DNA from: Actinomycetes bacterium
GTDB lineage: Bacteria; Actinomycetota; Actinomycetes; Actinomycetales; Cellulomonadaceae
Reading direction: 5' to 3'
Assembly (NCBI GenBank): GCA_023430425.1
Contig: JAEZAR010000442.1
Coordinates: 1 to 11,040, forward strand
Length of the DNA: 11,040 nt
The notes under the pieces are model-generated. The model was not told the origin of the DNA. It made no database searches and saw only the letters and a program-made list of their open reading frames with translations. Every line of letters starts with the position of its first letter. The stretch's first letter is position 1. Both the position numbers and the translations under genes were made by a program. Below are positions 1 through 6,106 of this stretch, one piece after another.

Positions 1-120
1 CCGGCGCTGATGGAGCAGCTCGCCCGGATGGACGCCAACCTGCAGGCGTTGCGGCCGGGCGAGGACTGGGACGGCTCGGAGCAGTTCCAGGGCGACGAGG
101 GCCTCGGCCTCGGCGACGCC
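1..120 (+). pseudogene. Internal fragment of a VWA-domain protein (actinobacterial type)
   Basis: Plus-strand frame 1 reads as a stretch with ARMDANLQALRPGEDWDG followed by QGDEGLGLGDA. From memory this matches the pattern W-D-x-x-E/R-x-x-G-D-x-x-x-GLGDAT that sits ahead of the C-terminal von Willebrand A domain in a conserved actinobacterial family. All 40 codons from 1 to 120 end in G or C. Read on the minus strand, 7 of the same 40 codons would end in A or T. From 121 to 240 the picture reverses exactly: the minus-strand frame has 40 of 40 G/C wobble bases. After GLGDA the family resemblance stops, and the frame then runs antisense to the sensor gene. The VWA domain itself and the natural stop are missing, so this is a truncated gene or one side of an assembly join. 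The family assignment is from recall and has not been searched. Confidence 0.55.
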
Positions 121-975
121 GACGGCCGCCGGCCGGCTGGCGCCCCGGCAGCCGCAGGACTCGCGGGGCAGGAACGTCGCGGGGACGGTGTGGCGGCGGT
201 GCTCGGCCGGCGCGCCGCCCAGCTCGTCGAGCAGCATCCGGGCCGCGAACGCGCCCTGGGCGGCGAACTCCTGGTTGACGGTCGCGAGGGTCGGCTCGCT
301 GGTCCAGCCGGCCTCCACGTCGTCAAACCCGACGACGGCGAGGTCCTCGGGCACGCGCACGCCCGCCTCGCGCACCGCGTCCATGAGACCGAGGGCGACG
401 CGGTCCGTCGAGCACACGACGGCCGTCACGCCGTCGGCGAGCCGGGCGAGCACCCCCGGCGCCGCGCTCCGGCCGCCGGCCTCGATGTGGTCGACCGCCC
501 CGACGTGCTCGTGCGGCAGGCCGTGGGCCTCGAGCGCCGCGCAGTACGCGACGTACCGCTCGTGCATGTCCGTCTGGCCGAGGTTGCCGACGAAGAGGAT
601 GCGGCGGTGGCCGTGGTCCACGAGGTGCCCGACCGCCTCGCGCACGGCCGTGTCGTTGTCCACCACGACGGTCGCCGCGTCCAGGTGGACGTCGTTGCTG
701 ATGAGGACGAGCGGCTTGCCCGCGGACCGCAGCTGCTGCAGGTACTCCTCGGTGACGGCCCAGGCGATCGCGACGAAGCCGTCGAGGTCGCGCCAGCCGG
801 CGGGCGCGGAGACGTTGGGCGCCGAGGAGAAGGACTCCGCCGCGCGACCGGCGTCGAGGGTCTGCACGAGCGTGACGCGGCCACCGGCGGCCGCGACCTC
901 GCGCACGACCCCGGCGAGGACCTCGCCGAAGTAGAAGCCGCCGGTGACGGGGGACAGGACACCGACATGGAGCAT
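1..975 (-). CDS. LacI-type ligand-sensor protein without HTH, cut by window edge or breakpoint
   Basis: Reading starts at the ATG at 975-973, preceded by GAAGG with 7-base spacing, and runs off the left edge without a stop. The protein opens with MLHVGVLSPVTGGFYFGEVL and shows the fold pattern of LacI/RbsB-type (Peripla_BP_3) sensors: a DGFVAIAW strand, a VVVDND strand, FVGNLGQTD, STDRVALGLMDAV and VVGFDDVEAGW. It ends at a RESCGC motif (Cys at residues 274 and 276). There is no N-terminal helix-turn-helix, signal peptide or membrane segment, so it is probably a cytoplasmic sensor and not a repressor. It is closely similar along its whole sensor to the N-terminal domain of the next gene (1099-4506), which carries GGDEF and EAL domains. 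The original gene probably continued into signalling domains too (inference). From about residue 285 the frame crosses bases that look coding on the other strand, so the natural C-terminus is probably absent here. Confidence 0.75.
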   Translation of the reverse strand, partial: MLHVGVLSPVTGGFYFGEVLAGVVREVAAAGGRVTLVQTLDAGRAAESFSSAPNVSAPAGWRDLDGFVAIAWAVTEEYLQQLRSAGKPLVLISNDVHLDAATVVVDNDTAVREAVGHLVDHGHRRILFVGNLGQTDMHERYVAYCAALEAHGLPHEHVGAVDHIEAGGRSAAPGVLARLADGVTAVVCSTDRVALGLMDAVREAGVRVPEDLAVVGFDDVEAGWTSEPTLATVNQEFAAQGAFAARMLLDELGGAPAEHRRHTVPATFLPRESCGCRGASRPAAVGVAEAEALVALELLRAVPVLARPQRLQVGVHPGELLHQRR

Positions 976-1018
976 GGGAGAGCCTTCGTTCCGTCCCGTC
1001 GGGCAGGGACACCTCTGA

Positions 1019-1046
1019 CATCGGCCGGAGCCTGCGCGAAGGTTAG
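1019..1046 (-). promoter_or_regulatory. Sigma-28-like promoter of the sensor gene
   Basis: On the minus strand the bases read CTAAC, 16 bases, then GCCGATG, ending 43 bases before the ATG at 975. The layout resembles the FliA/WhiG (sigma-28) type, with a TAAA- or CTCA-like -35 element, about 15-16 bases, and a -10 element starting GCCGA. The paralogue at 1099-4506 has CTCAC, the same 16-base spacing and the same GCCGATG. A shared TCAGAGG follows shortly after the -10 element in both. Confidence 0.5.
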
Positions 1047-1054
1047 CGGTCGCC

Positions 1055-1074
1055 TCGAATCGAATCGATCCGGA
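1055..1074. repeat. AT-richer TCGAT/TCGAA short repeat upstream of the promoter
   Basis: The plus strand reads TCGAATCGAATCGAT and then CCGGA. This is two and a half copies of a 5-base unit, also partly palindromic, in otherwise very GC-rich DNA. It lies just upstream of the -35 element at 1042-1046 of the sensor gene. It could be an UP-like element or an operator. It could also be only the short tail region after the stop of the upstream gene. Confidence 0.3.
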
Positions 1075-1098
1075 CGCGCGAGAAGGGGTGGTGACAGG

Positions 1099-4000
1099 TC
1101 AGCCGATGGCCACGGGCCGCAGGTTCCGGCCGACCAGCGCACCGGCCTCAGCAGGCGGCAGGGCGCGGCCGAACAGCCAGCCCTGGGCGTCCGAGCACCC
1201 CATCGCCCGCAGCTCGTCCGCCTGCTCGTCGGTCTCCACGCACTCGGCGACGACGTCGACCCCCAGGGCCTGCCCCATCGCCACGATGGTCCGCACGAGC
1301 GCCGTCGTGCGCTCGACGACCGCGAGCTCGCGCACGAAGGAGCCGTCGATCTTCAGCGCGTCGACCGGGAAGGTCCGCAGCACGTTGAGCGACGAGTGGC
1401 CGGTGCCGAAGTCGTCGATGTGCAGGCGCAGCCCGCGCGCGTGGAGGTCGTCCATGATCGACCGGGCGGCGTCGGGGTCCGTCATGATCACCGACTCGGT
1501 GATCTCCAGCACGAGGGCGGACGAGGGCAGGCCGTACCGGTCCAGCGCGCCGACCACGGTCGGCAGCAGGTCGGGCGCCCAGAACTCCCGGTGGGCGAGG
1601 TTCACCGCCACCGTGACCGGGCAGCCGCACGTCCGGCGCCACTCGGCGAGCTGGGCGCACACCTGGTCGATCACCTGGTGCCCCAGCGTGACGATGCCCT
1701 GGTTGCCCTCGAGGAACGGCAGGAACTCGCTCGGCGGCAGGAGCCCGCGCTCGGGGTGCTCCCAGCGCACGAGTGCCTCGAACGCGGTGACGGTGGGGTC
1801 CTCCAGCCCGACGATCGGCTGGTAGTGCACGACGAACTCGGCGCGCTCGAGCGCCGCCTGGAGAGCCGAGCGCGTGCGCAGCCGGTCCAGCGCCCGCTCG
1901 TGCATCCGCGGGTCGAAGATGCAGGCGGTGCCCCGCTCGGACTCCTTGGCCCGGTACATCGCGATGTCGGCGTCGCGCAGCACGTCCTCCGCGTCGGAGT
2001 AGGGCGTCGCCGACGTCGTGATGCCGATGCTCGCGGTGACCGCGACCTCCTGGTCCCCGAGCGTGACCGGGGCGCTGACCTTCTGCTGGATGCGCCGGGC
2101 CACGACCAGCAGGTCCTCGGGCACCGGGTCCGTCAGCAGCACCGCGAACTCGTCGCCGCCGAACCGCGCGGCGGTGTCCACGGAGCGCAGGTCCGCGCGC
2201 AGTCGCTCTCCGACGACCTGGAGCAGCTCGTCGCCCATGAGGTGACCGAGCGAGTCGTTGATGACCTTGAACCCGTCGAGGTCGAGGAACAGCACGGCGA
2301 ACCGTGCGTCGCGGCGGCGGCCGGGGTGCTCGAGCGCCTGGCCGAGCCGGTCCAGGAACAGCCGCCGGTTCGGCAGGCCGGTCACCTGGTCGAACAGCGC
2401 GGCGCGGCGCAGCTGCTCCTCGAGCACCTTGCGCTGGTCGATGTCGGAGATCGACCCGACCAGGCCGCCGGCGTGCCCGCCCGTGCCGCGCACCCCCATC
2501 GCGCGCATGAGCACCCACATCGTCCGGCCGTCGCGGCGCAGGACCCGGGCCTCGACCTCCGTCGACGTCTCGGGGCGGTCGATCGCCGACGCGAGGATCT
2601 CGCGGACGCGCTCGCGGTCGTCGGGGTGGATGTTGCCGAGCGTGACCCCGTCCGGCACGACGTCGTCGGGCAGGTCGAGGAGGTCGCGTGCTCGCGCGGA
2701 CAGGTAGACCTCGCCGGTCTGGACGTCCCACTCCCACAGGCCGTCCGCGGCGGCGCGCGCGGCGAGGGCGTAGCGCTCCTCGCTGTGGCGCAGCTCCTCG
2801 AGCAGCCGCTGCTCGCGCAGGGCCGCGCCGAGGAGGGCGGCCCAGTGGTCGTACGTCGCGCGCTGGGTGCCGAACTCGAGGTCGACGGGGGCGACGACGC
2901 AGAGCAGCCCGTGGTCGCCGCTGACGCCACGGACGGGGATGACGTACGCCACGTCGCCGGCCGCGGCGTCGGCGAGGGCGAGCACCTCGGCGGGCGGGAA
3001 CTGGGTCACCGGCAGCGTGGTGCCCACGAGCCGGTCGAGGCTGCGTCGTTCGTCGTGCACGCCGGCGACCCGCAGGTCCGCCTGGCCGTCGCCGGACCAC
3101 AGGCCCAGGCACCCGGCGCGGACGCCGACGGTGGCGAGCCAGCGCAGGTCCGCGGGGTCGTCGCCGAGGGCGCGGCCGAGCAGGCTCATGCCCACCTCGA
3201 ACTGCCCGCCGAGCGCGTGCGCGAGGCGCTGGACGCGGTCGCTGCTGCGCGTCGCCTGCTGGCGGGACAGGAGCGCGGTCAGGCGGGCGACGCAGTACTG
3301 GAGAGTGGCGCGCCCGGGCTCGCTGTCGGGCAGCCGTGCGGCGGTCTCGGCGAGGAGGCGGACGGCCGTCTGCGCGAAGCCCTCGACGGCCTCGGGGGTG
3401 GGGGACTCCTCGAGCAGCCGGTCGAGGCTGGCGCTGATGGTGGCGTCCACCTGCTCGAGGTCGACATCCGCGAGCGAGGGCACGGCGGCTCCCGCCCCGT
3501 GGTCGACCAGCCCCGGCGCGCCGAGGACCTCGGCGAGGAGGCCGACGAACTGGGTCGCCTCGCGCGCGACCAGGGCGGGCAGAGGGATCTGGCCCGCGGC
3601 GCAGCCGCACGAGCTGCGGACGACGAACTCCGCCGGCACGGTCGTCCGCACGTGCGGCACGGGCCGGCCCGCCACCTCCTCCAGGACGAGGCGCGCGGCC
3701 GATCCGCCGAGCTCGAGGAAGCCCTGGCGGACGGTCGTGAGCGGGGGCGTGGAGTACCAGCCGGCCTCCGCGTCGTCGAACCCCACCACGGCGACGTCGC
3801 GGGGGACGTCCACGCCGAGGCCCCGCAGGGCCTCGACGAGCCCCAGGGCCACCCGGTCGGTCCCGGCCACGACGGCGGTCCACGCCGGCGACGTCGCCCG
3901 GACGAGGGGCGCCGCCGCCTCCCCGCCGCTCTCGACCTGGTCGACCGTGTTGATGAGCTCCAGGGGCCGCAGCCCGCGGGCCCGCATGGCCCCCTGGTAG

Positions 4001-4506
4001 GCGGCGTACCGCTCGGCGATGTCGCTCTGGCCGATGTGCCCGACGAAGCCGATGCGGCTGTGGCCGTGGGCGACGAGGTGGTCGACGGCGTCGCGGATGC
4101 CGCGCGCGTTGTCCACCACCACGGAGGCCGCGTCCACCCCCGGGAGCTCGTTGCTCGCCAGGACGACGGGCTTGCCCGCCGCCCGGGCGCGCGCGAGGTA
4201 GTCCCGGCCGGTGGCCCAGGCGATGTTGACGAAGCCGTCGATGTGCTCCCAGCCCACGGGCAGGGTGGCGTCGGACGTCGGCAGGATGTCGCTGGTCTGC
4301 CCGGCGTCCAGCGTCTGCAGCAGCGTCACGCGCCCGCCGGCCGCGCCGACCTCGGCGACCACGCCGGCGAGGACCTGGCCGAAGAAGAACCCCCCCGTGG
4401 ACGGCGAGAGCACGCCGACGTTCACCGGCCGGTCCCGCTCGGGGACGGCCCGGTTCCCGGGCTCCGTGGTCCCGGGCGGGCCGGGGACGGGCGGTGGCGC
4501 GCTCAC
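1099..4506 (-). CDS. LacI-type sensor / GAF-like / PAS / GGDEF / EAL cyclic di-GMP signalling protein
   Basis: This 1135-residue protein should both synthesise and degrade cyclic di-GMP under control of a bound ligand. In order it has: a proline-rich leader (1-27); a LacI/periplasmic-binding-like sensor without HTH (about 28-298, VVGFDDAEAGW strand), ending at SCGC (299-302); a helical linker; a GAF-like region (about 430-565); a PAS domain (about 574-695, GLWEWDVQTGEV); GGDEF (about 705-865); and EAL (about 875-1125). GGDEF is intact at 783-787, with an RxxD inhibitory site (RSVD, 774-777) five residues upstream. The EAL domain keeps EALVRW (Glu910), LEITES, DDFGTG (Asp1031, Asp1032), LKID and ECVET (Glu1091), so both activities look possible. 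No membrane segment was seen. The GTG start at 4506-4504 was chosen for GAAGGAG four bases upstream; GTG at 4425-4423 would remove the leader but has no good ribosome site. The sensor ligand is unknown. Confidence 0.94.
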   Translation of the reverse strand: MSAPPPVPGPPGTTEPGNRAVPERDRPVNVGVLSPSTGGFFFGQVLAGVVAEVGAAGGRVTLLQTLDAGQTSDILPTSDATLPVGWEHIDGFVNIAWATGRDYLARARAAGKPVVLASNELPGVDAASVVVDNARGIRDAVDHLVAHGHSRIGFVGHIGQSDIAERYAAYQGAMRARGLRPLELINTVDQVESGGEAAAPLVRATSPAWTAVVAGTDRVALGLVEALRGLGVDVPRDVAVVGFDDAEAGWYSTPPLTTVRQGFLELGGSAARLVLEEVAGRPVPHVRTTVPAEFVVRSSCGCAAGQIPLPALVAREATQFVGLLAEVLGAPGLVDHGAGAAVPSLADVDLEQVDATISASLDRLLEESPTPEAVEGFAQTAVRLLAETAARLPDSEPGRATLQYCVARLTALLSRQQATRSSDRVQRLAHALGGQFEVGMSLLGRALGDDPADLRWLATVGVRAGCLGLWSGDGQADLRVAGVHDERRSLDRLVGTTLPVTQFPPAEVLALADAAAGDVAYVIPVRGVSGDHGLLCVVAPVDLEFGTQRATYDHWAALLGAALREQRLLEELRHSEERYALAARAAADGLWEWDVQTGEVYLSARARDLLDLPDDVVPDGVTLGNIHPDDRERVREILASAIDRPETSTEVEARVLRRDGRTMWVLMRAMGVRGTGGHAGGLVGSISDIDQRKVLEEQLRRAALFDQVTGLPNRRLFLDRLGQALEHPGRRRDARFAVLFLDLDGFKVINDSLGHLMGDELLQVVGERLRADLRSVDTAARFGGDEFAVLLTDPVPEDLLVVARRIQQKVSAPVTLGDQEVAVTASIGITTSATPYSDAEDVLRDADIAMYRAKESERGTACIFDPRMHERALDRLRTRSALQAALERAEFVVHYQPIVGLEDPTVTAFEALVRWEHPERGLLPPSEFLPFLEGNQGIVTLGHQVIDQVCAQLAEWRRTCGCPVTVAVNLAHREFWAPDLLPTVVGALDRYGLPSSALVLEITESVIMTDPDAARSIMDDLHARGLRLHIDDFGTGHSSLNVLRTFPVDALKIDGSFVRELAVVERTTALVRTIVAMGQALGVDVVAECVETDEQADELRAMGCSDAQGWLFGRALPPAEAGALVGRNLRPVAIG

Positions 4507-4541
4507 ATGACTCCTTCGGCGGGGGCTGCCTCTGATCAGGG

Positions 4542-4569
4542 CATCGGCACGCCGAGGGGTCCAGGTGAG
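4542..4569 (-). promoter_or_regulatory. Sigma-28-like promoter of the GGDEF-EAL gene
   Basis: The minus strand reads CTCAC, exactly 16 bases, then GCCGATG, ending 35 bases before the GTG start at 4506. It matches the promoter of the paralogue at 1019-1046 in both boxes and in spacing, while the spacer sequences differ. CTCA(A/C)-N15-17-GCCGAA-like sites are, as I recall, the FliA-type promoters of motile actinobacteria. A TCAGAGG follows here too, six bases further downstream than in the other copy. Confidence 0.55.
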
Positions 4570-4628
4570 GGTTCGGCGGGTGAATCCGGAACACCCGGGG
4601 CGGGGGTCGCGTTTGCCGGGTGCGGTGG

Positions 4629-4655
4629 CCGGGCGGGCCGGGGGGCCCGTCCCGG
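4629..4655 (+). other. GC-rich hairpin in the msrB leader
   Basis: An 11-base arm (CCGGGCGGGCC, 4629-4639) pairs with 4644-4655 with one bulged base and a GGGG loop. It lies 15 bases before the msrB Shine-Dalgarno (4671-4677), so it would be in the msrB 5' leader if transcription starts upstream. Chance pairing is common at this base composition. The rest of 4507-4683 holds the divergent promoter of the GGDEF-EAL gene and no recognisable promoter for msrB. Confidence 0.3.
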
Positions 4656-4683
4656 GGCAGGATGAGCACGAGGAGGGACCGGC

Positions 4684-5088
4684 ATGGCCTACGAGGTGAC
4701 GAAGTCCGACGAGCAGTGGCGCACCGAGCTCGGCCCCGAGGAGTACGCGGTGCTGCGCCACGCGGCCACCGAGCGGCCCTGGACCGGGGCGCTGCTGGAC
4801 GAGACGCGGGTGGGCACGTACCGCTGCCGCGCGTGCGGGCAGGTCCTGTTCCGGGCGGAGACGAAGTTCGACTCCCACTGCGGCTGGCCGAGCTTCTACG
4901 CCCCGTCCGCCGACGACGCGGTCGAGCTCAGCGAGGACCGCAGCCTCGGCATGGTCCGCACGGAGGTGCGGTGCGCCCGCTGCGGCTCCCACCTCGGGCA
5001 CCTCTTCGACGACGCCCCGCAGACCCCGACGGGCGACCGGTACTGCATGAACTCGGTCGCGCTGTCGTTCGAGCCGGAGGCCGGATGA
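4684..5088 (+). CDS. msrB: Peptide-methionine (R)-S-oxide reductase MsrB
   Basis: This 134-residue single-domain MsrB reduces the R form of methionine sulfoxide in oxidised proteins, using thioredoxin as reductant, in the cytoplasm. Family motifs are all visible: the zinc ligands CRAC (Cys48, Cys51) and CARC (Cys97, Cys100); SHCGWPSFY (Cys66, where the usual form is SGCGWPS); [10 protein letters not shown] (101-110); and the catalytic Cys121 in RYCMNS. The length is normal for a free-standing MsrB, with no MsrA fusion and no signal peptide. The ATG is preceded by AGGAGGG with six bases of spacing. It is divergent from the GGDEF-EAL gene, and its stop overlaps the start of the next gene by four bases (ATGA), so the two are probably co-translated. 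Confidence 0.96.
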   Translation: MAYEVTKSDEQWRTELGPEEYAVLRHAATERPWTGALLDETRVGTYRCRACGQVLFRAETKFDSHCGWPSFYAPSADDAVELSEDRSLGMVRTEVRCARCGSHLGHLFDDAPQTPTGDRYCMNSVALSFEPEAG

Positions 5089-5735
5089 GCGCAGGCGACG
5101 CGCGCGGCTCAGGTCGGCACCGCCCGCCCCGCCGGCCGGCGATGCTCGACCGGTACGCCGCCGAGTCGCTCCCGGGTGACCTCGACCCGACGCTGCGGCT
5201 CCAGGTCGCCCACACGACGGCCCGGGCCCTGGTGCACGGCGGTCGCGCCAGCGACGACCCGCAGGTCCACGACCGGCTCGTGCGCCTCGTCGAGGCGGAG
5301 GGCCTGGACACCGTCGCGGCGCTGTGGGCCGACAGCCCGCCCGGCACTCTGCCCGGTGCGCTCTGGCGCCTGTACGCGCTGCGGGAGTGGGTGCGTCGCG
5401 ACCCGCGGGCGGTGGCCGAGCGGTACCGGCTCGGCACCAGCCGCGCCGAGGTCGCCGAGGCCGTCGCCGGCGTCGCGAGCCCGCCCGGTCCCGCGGAGGT
5501 GGTCGCGCTCGTCGACGCCGTGCTCTCGGGGGTCTTCACGGCCGACCTCGCGGTCGCGCTCGAGCGGGCCGGCGCGTTCTGCCGCGTCCTCGTCACCGGC
5601 GCCGCCCTGGACGCCGACCTCGTCGACGACGCCGGCCTCGCCGGCCGGATGACGCGGGGCGCAGCCGGGCTGCTGCGGACGGCGGAGGACCTGGAGGCGG
5701 CGGCCGTCCTGTGGCGCGACGGCCGCCTGGACTGA
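5085..5735 (+). CDS. Conserved-looking protein of unknown function, coupled to msrB
   Basis: I do not recognise this 216-residue protein. It is soluble, mostly helical and rich in Ala, Arg, Asp and Val, with no membrane segment or signal peptide. Residues 1-19 are a basic, low-complexity leader ([10 protein letters not shown]). The likely core starts at [14 protein letters not shown] (residue 20) and includes [17 protein letters not shown] and [20 protein letters not shown] near the end. The ATG at 5085 overlaps the msrB stop and has GGAGG four bases upstream. An alternative ATG at 5142 would drop the basic leader but has a weak ribosome site. G/C wobble bases hold throughout this frame, which supports it over the overlapping frames. 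The neighbour suggests co-expression with methionine sulfoxide repair, but no function can be inferred from motifs. Confidence 0.8.
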   Translation: MSAGDARGSGRHRPPRRPAMLDRYAAESLPGDLDPTLRLQVAHTTARALVHGGRASDDPQVHDRLVRLVEAEGLDTVAALWADSPPGTLPGALWRLYALREWVRRDPRAVAERYRLGTSRAEVAEAVAGVASPPGPAEVVALVDAVLSGVFTADLAVALERAGAFCRVLVTGAALDADLVDDAGLAGRMTRGAAGLLRTAEDLEAAAVLWRDGRLD

Positions 5736-5755
5736 GGGGCGCCGACCTGCGTATT

Positions 5756-5777
5756 CCCTCCGGGGCGCGCCGGAGGG
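5756..5777 (+). terminator. Hairpin terminator after the msrB operon
   Basis: A perfect 8-base stem (CCCTCCGG / CCGGAGGG) with a GGCGCG loop begins 20 bases after the stop at 5735. There is no T-tract after it, as is common for actinobacterial terminators. Its position just past the last gene of the operon supports a terminator role. Confidence 0.55.
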
Positions 5778-5800
5778 CGTGAGGGTCCTCACCCGGTCCC

Positions 5801-5833
5801 GGGGTGCCCGACGTCGGGGTGCCCCTCTACGCT
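5801..5833 (+). promoter_or_regulatory. Direct repeat next to a -10-like box, upstream of the phosphate operon
   Basis: GGGGTGCCC occurs at 5801-5809 and again at 5816-5824, separated by the palindrome GACGTC (15-base period). TACGCT at 5828-5833 fits a TANNNT -10 box. The arrangement could be a regulator site over a promoter for the phosphate operon at 6107, with a leader of about 270 bases. It does not match the PHO-box repeats I know from Streptomyces. Weak evidence. Confidence 0.25.
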
Positions 5834-5976
5834 GGACGGGACGCCGGGCCGCGGTAGCCCCGGGCTCCACCTGTCGCCGCTCCGAGCGGCCGTCGCGCCG
5901 AGAGGCGCTCCCGGCCCGGCGTCCCACTCCCCGCCCCCGCCCCGCCGGACGAGCCCGGGCGGGACCCTCCGGCGTC

Positions 5977-5998
5977 GGGTGTCGCGAAGGCGACACCC
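5977..5998 (+). other. Strong hairpin in the 5736-6106 intergenic region
   Basis: GGGTGTCGC (5977-5985) and GCGACACCC (5990-5998) pair perfectly over nine bases around a GAAG tetraloop. Only a short TTT follows, at 6004-6006. It could be a second terminator, or a leader structure if transcription of the phosphate operon starts near 5830. No small open frame with a convincing ribosome site was seen in the 371-base gap. Confidence 0.45.
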
Positions 5999-6029
5999 CG
6001 ATGTTTGGCTACCGGTGCCCGCACTGCCC

Positions 6030-6035
6030 TAGCCT
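6030..6035 (+). promoter_or_regulatory. Candidate -10 box for the DUF47-pit operon
   Basis: TAGCCT fits TANNNT and sits about 70 bases before the GTG start at 6107. A TTGGCT at 6005-6010 could be the -35 element, but the spacing is 19 bases, longer than ideal. Only a weak candidate. Confidence 0.25.
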
Positions 6036-6106
6036 GAGGCCCGACCGCATGCCGAGGGCCGAGGGCCCGAGGCCGACCTGTGCCGATCAGGACCGGGAGT
6101 CCCCCC

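Noticed and set aside
1..975. LacI-family transcriptional repressor
   Set aside because: There is no helix-turn-helix. The protein starts directly at the first strand of the ligand-binding domain, and its close paralogue carries enzyme domains in place of DNA-binding ones.
1019..1074. Sigma-70 type reading of the sensor gene promoter (TAACCT as -10)
   Set aside because: TAACCT fits TANNNT, but the only -35 at 17 bases is poor. The same bases fit better as the -35 part of the CTMAC-N16-GCCGATG pattern shared with the paralogue.
1092..1101. TGAC-AG-GTCA inverted repeat at the stop of the GGDEF-EAL gene
   Set aside because: A four-base stem with two-base loop is too short to be a terminator, and its overlap with the stop codon makes chance likely.
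10..4665. A 1551-codon plus-strand open frame across both sensor genes
   Set aside because: It is in exact codon antiphase to the minus-strand genes. Stops there would need TTA, CTA or TCA codons in the real genes, which are rare in this GC-rich genome. Beyond about 120 its wobble bases are not G/C-biased and it resembles no protein.
4507..5001. N-terminal extension of the GGDEF-EAL gene up to 5001
   Set aside because: The extension would run antisense through msrB, which has clear MsrB motifs. The GTG at 4506 has a good ribosome site and a promoter-like sequence just upstream.
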